A stretch of 64,000 nt of DNA, taken from contig NC_133123.1 of the NCBI RefSeq assembly GCF_033568475.1, positions 155,573,753 through 155,637,752 of the forward strand, given 5' to 3'. Below are positions 1-11,421 of the stretch, one piece after another. Numbering within the stretch: position 1 is the first letter of the stretch; each line of letters opens with the position of its first letter. The notes below the pieces were generated by a model that was not told the DNA's origin, ran no database searches, and saw nothing but the letters and a program-made list of their open reading frames with translations. Made by a program: the position numbers and the translations under genes. Source of the stretch: Henckelia pumila (taxonomy: Eukaryota; Streptophyta; Magnoliopsida; Lamiales; Gesneriaceae).

Positions 1-103
1 TCTCACAGAAAAAAACCCAATAGTTTTATGGAAAGAGCTGAAAGAAAGATTTGAGCATATAAGAGAAGTTATACTCCCGACCGCCCGTGATGAATGGAAT
101 ACG

Positions 104-817
104 TTGAGATTCCAAGATTTTAAAAAAGTTAGTGATTACAATTCTGCGATGTATCGAATAGTCTCGCAATTGAAATTTTGTGGGCATGTTGTTACTGAGA
201 TGAAAATGCTTGAAAAAATATTTTCCACATTCCACGCATCAAATATAACTCTACAACAACAGTATAGAGTGCGTGGATTTTCGAGATATTCTGAACTCAT
301 CGCATGTCTTCTTGTGGCGGAAAAGAACAACAAATTATTAGTAAGAAATCATCAATCTCGACCCACTGGTTCAACGGCATTTCCAGAAGCAAATGTCGTA
401 ATTAAAAATGAAAACCAAAATCAAAGGCATAGACAATATTTTGGTCGTGGACGAGGTCGAGGAAGTGGGCGTGGACATGGACGTAAAAATTATCGCGGTC
501 GTAGTCGTGGCCGTGGATATGAAAATAATCGAGATAGTTATTTCAATAACTCATCTCAAAAGAACGTCACGAACCACCCACCAAAAAGGCAGCATGAAAA
601 TACGAGTGAAAATGAAAATCACTCAAAAAGATCTGAGAGTGTTTGTTATAGATATGACACTCCAGGACATTGGTCACATATTTGTCGAACCCCTGAGCAC
701 CTATGTAAGCTCTATAAAGAATCGACAAAGGGGAAAGGGAAAAAGACCAATTTTATTGAAAATAGTGACCATTTAATTGGTTCAGCTAGTTTCAGTGCTG
801 CATATTTTTTTGAATGA
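104..817 (+). mobile_element. copia gag region with RG-rich stretch and zinc knuckle
   Basis: This frame has a UBN2-like capsid part, then an Arg-Gly-rich basic stretch (about residues 115-140 of the frame) and a CCHC-like knuckle (CYRYDTPGHWSHIC). That is the usual order in plant copia gag: the RG part and the knuckle bind the element's RNA. It is part of the fossil element above; the N-terminal part lies before the first in-frame Met or outside the window. Confidence 0.85.
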
Positions 818-999
818 TTTTGAAAACATTGATTAAAATATTGGTGGGACTAGATTGTAACAAATTTGTATTTTTCATGCATTCTTGTATTATAAAGCAT
901 GTTATATTTTGCATTTGTATTGTACTTAATTTTTCTTTATTGCATTTTTTTGAAGTTTGATATGGAAAATGCTATGAGCAAACATGGAAATAATATCAT

Positions 1000-2079
1000 G
1001 AAAATTTGCATACCGGATAGTGGTACAACGCACACTATTCTGCGAGATGAAAAATATTTAATGGAAATAAAACCAACAAAAACAATGGTGAATACTATAT
1101 CAGGTCCTGTAGACTTGATTGAAGGTTGTGGTAAAACATAATTTTTGTTACCAAATGGTACAAAATTTCGGATAAATGATGTTTTATATTCACCACAATC
1201 GAAAAGAAATTTGTTGAGTTTTAATGACATATATTCTCATGGATATGATACTGAGACGATAACTGATGGAAATCGGAAATATATGTGTCTTACCACATAT
1301 AAATCAGGAAAGAAATATGTGGTTGAAAAATTATCAATGCTCCCTACTGGATTGCATTATACACATATAAGGTCAATCGAATCAAATATGGTGGTTAATA
1401 ATTCTTCAATATTAACCAATTGTCATGATCGATTGGGACATCCTGGTTCAATAATGATGCGAAGAATTATTGAAAATACACATGGTCACCCATTGAAAGA
1501 CCAGAAGATCTTTCAGAATAATAAATTTCAATGTAAAGCATGTTCTCTTGAAAACTTATTATAAGACCATCACCAGCTAAAATCCAAACAGAATCACTCA
1601 TATTTCTTGAATGTATTCAGGGTGATATTTGTGGGCCAATTCATTCACCATGTGGACCATTTCGATATTTTATGGTATTGATTGATGCCTCCAGCAGATG
1701 GTCACATGTATGCTTATTGTCAACTCGGAATGTGGCATTTGCAAGATTAATGGCTCAAATAATAAAATTGCGGAATCAATTTCCCGATTATACAATCAAG
1801 AAAATAAGACTTGATAATGCTGGAGAATTTACTTCCCAAACTTTTAATGACTATTGTATGTCAATGAGAATTACTGTTGAACATCATGTTGCTCATGTTC
1901 ACACACAGAATTGATTAGCTGAATCATTGATTAAACGTCTACAAATGATTGCTAGACCAATGATTATGAGAACAAAACTCCCTATTTCTATATGGGGACA
2001 TGCAATTTTACATGCTGCGGCATTAATTCGCATCAGACCAAGTGCATATCATAAATTCTCCCCATTGAAACTTGCATTT
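1000..2079 (+). mobile_element. copia protease and integrase region, first part
   Basis: A protease-like DSGTTHTIL motif lies near 1015-1040. A pre-integrase histidine/cysteine zinc region follows (CHDRLGHPG near 1420-1445, CKAC near 1530), then integrase-core sequence including DASSRWSHV near 1684 and LDNAGEFTS near 1810. The region stops where the solo LTR entered at 2080 and its sequence resumes at 4034. It is a broken fossil and I give no repaired product. Confidence 0.85.
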
Positions 2080-4028
2080 TGTAACGCCCCAATTTTATCT
2101 TAATCGACTTTATTTGAGATAATCGGAGATTCCAGAGTTCAAGAGCCGACTTGATTTTGATCAGGGTCCTTTTTGCAAATTTTGGATTTTTCAGGGACTA
2201 AAGTGCAAATATTGAGATTGTTAGATATTTAAGCTTGAGTTGACTTACCTTTTCACTTCATCCCCTTCCCCAACACGCCTCCTCCCTCTCTAGACGCCAT
2301 GGACGTCTCCTTGAGCTCCCAGATTTCACCCCGAGCACGATCCGTCCGTTAGAATTTATTTTTGAAGGCAGATTAGCGATTACGGCTGCGAGAGCTTCGT
2401 TCTATCATAAGTTTTTCTATGATCAGATACATTCTAGTTTTGGGATGTTAGAATCGATTGAGTTTGGAGTATGTTGATCTTGGCAGAGTTCTGATCGTTT
2501 ATTCTTTGTCGGGTTTAAAATAGAGCGTCGTTTGGATTTGTTATGAATTTTTAGGCTTTAATTCGAAAATGGGACTTTTGGATTTGTTGGATTGGATTGG
2601 ATGAATTATTTGTTGTATTGAGTTGATATCGTTTTTATGATGCTGTCTGCGTTTCCGGTTTATCAGATTATAGCCGTTATGTCGCCGGTTTGAATTTTTG
2701 GGCTATAGTTTGGTTTGAATTGAATCGAACCGTTTTCAGTCGAGTTGGATTGTCGATATTGATCTCGAGCCTTTATTACTTCTTTTACAGATTCGTTTGC
2801 AGGCCGTTGAGTTTCGAGATTTCAAGAGTTGTATCGCTTTGAAGATTGTAGCCGGTATCGTATCGACTTGCTTATTATCGTTAGAATGTTAGAATGAATC
2901 TTGAATTGAGGAATCGTTGTTGTTTCCAGGTTTGGAGCATCTACGTTGTTGAAAGAGGTATAAGATGACTTAGACTGGAATGGAACGTGTGACTCGAATC
3001 CGACTTGATTCAAATGTTCCGAAGAATCACATACTTGCATGTTATTTGCTTTTACTTGAATTTAGCTGATTGAATTATGTTTGCATTGCATTCATCTTGA
3101 TCCAGAATCCTTGATTTGAGCAGCGGGCAGGACGACCCTTTTGATGATAGAAGTTTTGGGGATTATATTGTGAGTGGCCTGGGTGTAGCCGTTTCACCTA
3201 GTGCTAGCATACTCCTTATAGTCGCACCAAAGTCTAGAGGATGGAGATACGTAGCACCACCTCGATCGGGAGAGTCGGTGAGTCGTTTACGTGATCTCGT
3301 CCTCGGGATCCCAAAAGCAAAGCAGCAACTCTTTCGAGTATCCGACTTGATAATCCCAGATTTTAAAGACATGCATTGCATTTGGGAGTGTCTTGGGAAT
3401 TGCATGATTTATATTTGAATATCTAGAAGTTGATGTATTTCGTTTGAAATGCTTATCTGATAATGCATGTTTGTCTCTTTTACTGGGAATTGTATTCTCA
3501 CCGGATTATTCGACAGTTGTCTTGTCTTTGTATGTGTGCTTGGCAACAGGTGGGGCAGGACCGAGTCAGAGATCGCATGGCTAAGTGGATGAGTTGATAG
3601 AGTGAGGCCTTGTTATTGTAGAAGTCGAATTTGTAATCAAACTTAGATTGTATTCGAACTCGATTTGTATTTGGATTTTGGAACTTAGAATTGATGAATG
3701 TTCTACTCTTTCTTGTAATTGAATACTTCTTCGTTGGAAAAGTGTTAGTTGAATTATGTCGGAGCCTTTCCGGGTGTTGGATTGCACTTTTGGAGCCTTT
3801 TTTGAGCTGAATCAGCAGGCCATGCGCGCCCGCGCCTGGTGTGGCACGCCCGCGCGTCCTGCTCTATTTTTCGGAGGCCCGGACAGGGCGTCAGGCGCGC
3901 CCGCGCCTCGGGTGGCGCGCCCGCGCGTCACCTGTTAAAAAAAAAAAATCCTTTGTTTTTAATCTTAGATCTTGTATGCTTAATTATTGTTTATTCCGAG
4001 ATTAGATGATTAGAATCGAGGTCTCACA
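2080..4028 (+). mobile_element. Solo LTR, Ty3-type TGTAACGCC family, inside the copia integrase region
   Basis: The 1949 bp sequence begins TGTAACGCCCC and ends CTCACA. It is flanked on both sides by CATTT (2075-2079 and 4029-4033), a perfect 5 bp target duplication, and the copia sequence continues on either side. No internal region is present, so this is a solo LTR left by LTR-LTR recombination. It shares blocks with the LTRs at 53729-59980 and 62413-64000, for example the stretch around 3475-3575. A GC-rich repeated module sits 100-205 bp from its 3' end. Confidence 0.93.
3824..3927. repeat. GC-rich paired-word module (GCGCGCCCGCGC type) in the solo LTR
   Basis: Four near-identical 13-base words start at 3824, 3844, 3895 and 3915. 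They form two pairs 20 bp apart, repeated with a period of 71 bp. The region is far richer in G+C than the rest of the LTR and is followed by an A-tract. The arms of a pair are only partly complementary. The spacing matches the hairpin modules at 4550, 11534 and 59695 and the module at 62117. Confidence 0.85.
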
Positions 4029-4033
4029 CATTT

Positions 4034-4440
4034 GATAAAGAACCAAATATTTCTCAATTGAGAATTTTTGGATGTATGGTGTATGTGCCTATTGCACCAC
4101 CTCAGCTATCAAAAATGGGTCCTCAAAGAAAAATCGGTATTTATATCGGTTATGATAGCCCATCAATCATTCGATATCTTGAGCCTCAGACAGGCGATGT
4201 GTTTACAGCACGTTTTGCTGATTGTCATTTTAATGAAGAAATCTTCCCAATGTTAGGGGGAGAAAAGAAACACATCGAAAAGGAAATCATATGGTATGTA
4301 CCATCATTGTTACATTTGGATCCAAGGACCAAACAATGTGAGAAAGATGTACAACAAATTGTGCACTTGCAAATAATTACAAATCAAATGCCATATGCAT
4401 TTGCAGACATAAAAGGGGTAACAAAATCATATATACATGT
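4034..4440 (+). mobile_element. copia integrase C-terminal and linker region between the two insertions
   Basis: The copia sequence resumes after the solo LTR with LRIFGCMVYVPIAPP, the typical motif downstream of the integrase core, followed by an acidic/basic linker. It ends at the CATGT target duplication (4436-4440) of the next insertion. Part of the broken element. Confidence 0.85.
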
Positions 4441-7197
4441 TGTGACGACCCGAGTTCTAATCTCTCGTTAATCAAATTCTTGTAATTCATTGTCAAAGAA
4501 TCAAAGACTAAATAACTAAATTTTTTTTTTTTTTTTAAACATGGAGCACCTCGCTCGATCGGTATAAAGATACCGATCGAGCGAGCCCTGCAGCTCAGCT
4601 CCTCGGTTGCAAACTTATCATGGCCTCGCTCGATCTGTGATATTTCACCGATCGAGCGAGCCAAGTACGCTCCAAACTCTGTTCTCAAAATCACAGCCTC
4701 GCTCGATCCGTGGCATTGTACCGATCGAGCGAGCACGTTTTTCAGAAACTAAAACAGAAATGCTGCTGCTGTCAAATAAGTCCTATCATGCATTTATCAT
4801 CTAATATAAGTTCATGCAAAGCCTATTTCAATATCATAAGCTACCATGCATTCTAACATGATCACGTTAATAGAAATGAATCATAACAAAGCCTTAAAAG
4901 CATAATCATAAGGGCTCATAATCATGCAAGAAGCAATGTTATTCATTCAAGATCAAGCTACACCATGTTGTTTCAAAGGATTTAAACATCTATCAAATCC
5001 TAAATACAACAACAAGATAACAACTAGATCATCTACAAGTTGTGAAACAAGTAGCTATAACAAGATCATGTTTAAAGCTCAACTTTACATCATGACAGCT
5101 CACTCAACCATCTAACTCGGATCATCACGCTATATCTCTTCAACCCTTGTTCTTCAAGATTGCCTTTGCCCTGTTCCATTCCCGCCTATTTCCATGACAC
5201 ATACAACATAACCATAGCCGGATAACTCCGGTGAGAAATATATTTCCCAGTAAAAGCAACTAAACATGCATATAAACATATATCAAGATCATGATATAAA
5301 AGTAATACAATGCATGTTTTAAAAATAAGGTTCATCTCTTCATTCGTAGGTTGGGATCCCGAGAAGTAGATATCATAACTAATCCACCGACTCTCCCGAT
5401 CGAGGTGGGGCTACTTATCTCACTTCTCTAGACTTTGAAGCCATTATATATGTAAATCAGACGCTAGACTAAAACAACCACCCAGGCCATACATATACAA
5501 TTCCTCAAATCGTCTATTCGAACGTTTCCGTTCATTTCAAAATCAAGGAATAAGTCTTGCAAGATGAATGCAACATATATCATCATCAAGGCATTCATAA
5601 CATCAAAAACTTATTCAACAACTCAAATGAAAGCACATAAGAGCAATTAAGCAAACAAGTATGTGATTTAGGGGAACTCGATACAAACCATCTCGAGTTG
5701 TATTCCCAATCAAATAGTAGTCCACTTTTACCTTCGTATTTCGTCTGTTCTGAATTCTTCAACCTCAAAACATGTACATCAATCTTCGTTCAATTCATTC
5801 TTTTTAGAATCGAGTCAAAATCATCAACACATCTTCAATCAAATGCATTTCAAATCTCAAGCGAACTTCCTCGGTTCACAATTCGACCTCTGGAGTTGAT
5901 TGAGCTCGTAACACGTCTGACATGTAAAGATTACCATGTAACAAAATCAGTATACAATCTCAATATCATTAGCTCAATCGTAGACTATCAGTATGGTTTC
6001 AAAACATAACCAATCATCGTAGCGATTGACAATCAGAAATCGTTACGGTATCGAATTCATTTCTACTTTCAACTCCATTCTTACGGTTTTTCATATCCGT
6101 TCATTGTCATTCAACTCTTCAAACCAACAGCTATTATCATAAACATATCAAAGAACATCTTATCTCGAAAATCATCTATCAAACTTGTCTCAAAATACGA
6201 ATCGACGGCGTAGCGATTAAAAATTGATAACCGACAAAATATCGACTTCGAATATAACTTCATATCATTATATATCATCAACACCAGCTAATTACCAGCA
6301 TAATCAGATGCTACACAAGTCGAAATCTATGCTGGTTATCATATGAATGTCATTCCAAGACTCAAGATTCAATTCGGTTTCGAATATACAACGCTAGAAT
6401 ATCGATAACATGATAAAACAAATCTACTTCTGATTTTTGCCCATATTCGAATTTCAAAACCTATTCAAGACATCATAGAACTTACATCAAATCGAAGGCC
6501 TCGTTGTAAGAATTCCAGAACATCTTTCGGAATTGAAATCGGATGAGCGGATCAAAAGTTACGGCGTTTTGAAACAATCGAATTCAAAGAAGTGGAAATG
6601 GTTTCGATACCTGTTCTTCCTAATTCTGAATTGCCACTCAATTACAAGTATACAATCTGATTCATAGCTTAGAAATCAGATATGTATTGACATATTTGCA
6701 ATATAGTCCCTCAAGTCTTCAGTAATTGCAATTCAGTCATCGGCCTTCGTTTTAATTCAATTTCAATCCTAAATAATTTAAGAATATTAGAATTTAAATC
6801 AAAACTCTAAATATTCCCACATTAAATATACTCGGATTAAAATAAATTAAATTCGGATTAATTAAATAATCCCGACCGTTTGCACCTCAGCCCTTCAAAT
6901 GTCAGTATGTGCAAATCAGTCCCTGATCGAGTTGTATCTTCAAAATTCATCTTCTTTAATTTCCGAAACATGGAATTAAATCTTAAATTTCATAAATATT
7001 CAAATCGAATATTTATTCTTTTAATTTAAGAATTCTCGGAATTTAATTCTCAAAATCCGTATATTTTCAAATTAAATATTTTCAGCTCGGAAATTAAATC
7101 TATCATTTTCATAACTTCTCAAATCAATATTAGCCCATAATATGGAATTTAATTCTCAAATTACATAATTAATAATTTAATATTTTCGGGCCTTACA
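4441..7197 (-). repeat. 3' LTR of the 4441-14173 element
   Basis: Read on plus it starts TGTGACGACCCG and ends GGCCTTACA; read on minus it starts TGTAAGGCCCG and ends CGGGTCGTCACA. It aligns along its whole length with 11422-14173. The three hairpins at 4550-4733 lie close to the 3' end of the LTR in element orientation. Confidence 0.95.
4550..4733. repeat. Three-hairpin module in the left LTR
   Basis: Three inverted repeats have arms at 4550-4563/4572-4585, 4625-4638/4647-4660 and 4698-4711/4720-4733. Each arm is a 14-base version of CTCGCTCGATCGGT paired with ACCGATCGAGCGAG, with exactly 8 bases in the loop. The first is perfect and the others have one mismatch each. The units are 75 and 73 bp apart. 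Linkers between units do not resemble each other strongly. Confidence 0.95.
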
Positions 7198-7212
7198 ATT
7201 CCTCCCCTCTAA
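7198..7212 (-). other. Polypurine tract of the minus-strand LTR element
   Basis: On the minus strand a purine run (AGAGGGGAGGAAT) lies directly before the start of the 3' LTR. This is where plus-strand DNA synthesis starts in LTR retrotransposons, and it supports the minus orientation. Confidence 0.85.
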
Positions 7213-10200
7213 GAAATGATTTCGTCCTCGAAATCGTAATCAAGTCAAATATCAAGTCTGATAGACTGAATGATTATCTGAAGTTATTCTCACTTCAATC
7301 ATCAGTTGTACTCAAGTACTGCAAAGAATTCTCTCTGAGTTGTTTATATTCTAAATCAAGAATCTGTCGAATATTCGACTTACCTCAGAATCTTTTCATT
7401 AGTCCTCTTGTCTGATTCAAGTACACAGAAGGAATCTATCAATACTTCCTTACTCTAGATACATGAAACAATTCAGAATCATTATATCAAGCTGAAAAGA
7501 ATAAATCTTTCCCATCGTCAATTCCATCTGATATCTTATTCCATGACGTTCAGTATTGGTGTCGACTTGTTTCTTTCTGAATATCTTTCAATGTTCTGTA
7601 TAGACCATATCAAATCTACATTATCATTCATTTCGTCGCTTCAAGATCAGTAGGCAACTTCTAATTTTCTGAATCTGTAAATTATATTCTGCTTTTTCTC
7701 TATTCTGAATTGAATGATATTTCAAGAATAACATTTCTGCTTAACTAATCAGTTTCAGCTTCACAAGTTATATCTATCATTCAATTACTAATTCTGGTTC
7801 TTCTTTTCCGTTTTCATTCCATACAGATACATTGTCAAATTCGTTGTGTATCTCGAATCAAATCCGATCTGATATCGACAAATCATGTCTGATCTGATGT
7901 CATATACCTCGGTAATATCCTTTCAACACAAGAAGTCGGATTTCTTTTCATCATAACATCATAGCATTATTTCAAAATCGGCTCAATAGCTGTTACAGGA
8001 ATTATAATCCTCAAGTGGCAATATATCAGATCAAGTAATACCGAATCAGGTATTAAAGTTCTGAGAATATCCTCAATATTTGGAAAATCGACTCAGATAA
8101 TCCATCAATCGAAATCAATTCTCAGAACATCAGTCAATCAGTCGATGCCACATTCTATCAAATCAATCTAAAGTCTTCATTCTGACAATAGATTTTAATC
8201 ATTCCTGTACTTTCATCATATCTCTATCTTCTTCACAGATCTGAATAGATAGCTGTTCATCACATCTCATACAGAGTATTCTGCCAAATTCCGATTAGTC
8301 TATTCAGACTATCTATTAATCAGAGTATAATATGTTGTAGTCACAGATTTCAAAGTATTCAGAACTGTTGATAATCGGTATCATATCAGATAAAAAGTTC
8401 ATTCTCACAAATTCGATTCATCTTCTCTGATTATTCTTCTAATTCAAGGATAATATACTGTACATTTACCTAAAAAAGTACTCAAAGTCATCGGATCATC
8501 TGTATTACAAATTAATAGTAAACCCAATGTTTCAATCTGAAACATTATTTTTTGGCTTACTGTTCATCGTGCAACGATTCTAATTACAATTCAGTGACTT
8601 GATCATACAGACAGATCATCGTATACAGTCATGTTCATCAATCTGTTCATAACTACCACCTGTTTACCTCATCAATACTGTTTCATCACGGTAGTTTTCG
8701 CAAACTATTCTTTCAAATTATAATCTTGTTTCAATGTTTGGAGTTTCCAAACTAACATTGAACTCATCTGATCAACGATTTTCAACTTCATCAAAAATTC
8801 TTTGTACGTTTAACTTCAAAAACGTACTAATTCTGTTACTACTATTTGCTTTATCTTCTGATAAAACAATTATCGAATGAATATTGAATTCATTGTTGTG
8901 CAATTTTTTTCAAATTCTGATATCTTTTTTGGAAATATCAAGCACAATCAAATAATCAATCCTAATAGAATTCATTCATTCGGATCTAAGGCTTCAATTC
9001 ATATCTCAATCTGACATTCTTTACTGATTTCTAATCACTTCAGTTTACTTCCTGTATTTCTTTCATTTTCTGAACAATTCTGCCTCATTTTCAATCGAAA
9101 AATCATTCTGATTGGTAATATATTCATCTGAATATTCAAACCAGAATACACAAAAATCTGAAATCAATTCATCGGATGCCTATTTCATTCCTTATTCCTA
9201 TCTCCAAATACCGACAATTCATATCATCTAACCCAAAAATCATGGATCATATTCAAATTCTTCTATCAGTTACGAGCCACTATCTTAAAATACGCTGAAA
9301 TATCATCAAATGATCAATAATTCTCAAAATCAAAAGAATTAAATCAAGATTGAGAAAATCCCTCAATCAAGGTCATCCAAAATCAAATCTTCTGGATAAC
9401 AAACTCTGCAAAGTGAAAACAACTCACTTGCATCACATAACTCAGAATGAGTAAATCAACACAAGCTCTAAACAAAAGCAATGTGCCATGAGAGCCAATC
9501 AATATTCAATCATTCAAAAATTATATCTCCAGTTTATGTAATCGATTCAGCATAATCAAAGAAAAGACTCATCTGTAACTGATTTTCATATCATCGTATA
9601 TCTTCTAAACTTCAAAATCTCTATTCAGTTCACAATATCAGTAAGTCAGTAATTCATAAATTCATCAATTCCTTATTGAATTCCAGCTCACAACTTAAAC
9701 TAAAGCCAAAATCTTACTGGAACATATCTGTAATCTCTATTCAGTAACATACTTATCAATGCTAATTTAGATCTTGAACATATCTCGTGCATCGAATATA
9801 CTGATTTCGGAATATTTCTGTAATCACACATCAAATATCAAACCGAAATCACAGAATCTTAATTCGAGATTCTATATCATATCATCATATTTATATGCAT
9901 ATCATGTTCTTGTTGATCTAATTTTATCGCTTCTTATCATCATACTGATTGGTTAAATCACAAAATCCAGTGATTCAATAATCTGCAACTATTACTAATC
10001 AGTACTTGGGTATAGTCTTATAATCTATCATGCATCGCAACCGCATATTTCCCATATGAACAATATCATGTTCGGTTTCAGTTCATCGAAGCAATAGTTC
10101 TATTCTTCAGTTCATATCACAAATTCTCTTTTCTGATACAGAGGTAATCATATAATAAGCTTTCAGCTATTATGTATCTATTGCACCAATAATAACCAGG

Positions 10201-11404
10201 TCAAAACAAAATAAATCTGTTACCTGAAATTTCATTCTCAGGTGAAATTTCATTCTGATCCTCTGTATACTTCTGCTAATTGTTCTTCATTCGAATCTTC
10301 TTAGAATCTATGTTTCTTCTAACAGATTCTAACACACATATCTAAATTTTCTTTACACTGTTTGTTCGGATATCTTCCTCCACAATGTGTGTAATAATTT
10401 CTAATATACTCTGCATTCAGAATCAGACTAATCCATCTCGATTCGCTAGAGTTAGAGATTTATTTTCATATCATTCACTTCATATCTATTCTGGAATAAA
10501 AATTGTAGATAAAATTGTGAGTATCTCACATACTCTTGCATGACTACAATTCCATTCTCTTAACTCATCATTCAGCTTCAATTCTCTTAGACAGAGCTAT
10601 GTCTTTAAACAAAATGTTTCAATCGTCAACATTTATTCAGACATAATCTGCAGATTCAAGCCATTAAATAATTCACTCAATCTTGAGCTTTTCATCATTT
10701 ATAATTCAAAGAATTGTAATAGACTTGAAAATTCTAATAAGGCATTCCTCAAATTCAAAATATTCAACTTCTACAGGGTATATTTTCTTTCTCATCATTT
10801 CTTTCTGTTGTGGCAAAGAACTATAAACAAAATGCTGTTCTAAGCACTTACCAACAAACAACATACCTCTGCCTTCTTATCATTTCTTCATCAAAATCCA
10901 CCAGCTGGTTGCTAGGTTTCGAAGTTGGTATTCAATCAATCTGATCCGATATTCATCTGAATCTTTCCGATATTTGAACAACTGGTCAAATTATTCAAAC
11001 CAACTATTACCTACAACATCATCTATTTGCTAATCTTCTATTCTGTTCAATCAGAGATACTTCATTCAGCTGAGCAATACCGTTCTGTTATGTTCAATCT
11101 GACCATACCATTCTGTTCAGTCTGGCCATACTATCTGTCAGTCTGGGGTGCTTACGTCACCCAAAGAACACTGTTCTATTCAATTATGGGTGCTTACATC
11201 ACCCGGAAAAAAATCTTATAACAAAACGGTAAAAATTTCAAAAATTTACAATTCAGTACATCAGGCAATTGAATTTCAAAGATAGATCATGCTCACATGC
11301 AATTTATCGAATCATCAAATCAAGTAATGCATAATCATGCAATACAATACATGCATGTGACTCAATCTACCCCGCTCAGCTTCTATCTCAATCCAAGAAC
11401 TTAC
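7213..11404 (-). mobile_element. Non-coding interior of the LARD-like element
   Basis: These 4.2 kb hold no long reading frame and no gag, protease, RT or integrase motif that I can recognise. Plus-strand G is very scarce, so the element's own RNA strand is poor in C. The composition is uniform across the interior and unlike the flanking copia sequence. Near 11144-11206 are two GGGTGCTTAC-type short stem-loops, the only compact structure I noticed. Confidence 0.75.
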
Positions 11405-11416
11405 GCTCTGATACCA
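11405..11416 (-). other. Primer-binding site, initiator Met-tRNA type
   Basis: The minus strand reads TGGTATCAGAGC, the standard plant retrotransposon site complementary to the 3' end of initiator methionine tRNA. It lies five bases inside the 5' LTR boundary at 11422. It is not itself a tRNA gene. Confidence 0.93.
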
Positions 11417-11421
11417 CCTGT

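Noticed and set aside
408-776. Second gag-region frame of 122 codons
   Set aside because: A shadow of the gag frame at 104-817, created by the repeated CGT/GGT codons of its RG stretch.
5698-6009. Frame repeated in both LTRs (also 12682-12993)
   Set aside because: Conserved only because LTRs are copies; no codon bias or family resemblance.
11405-11416. tRNA gene fragment
   Set aside because: It is the 12-base primer-binding site of an LTR element, not a tRNA gene.
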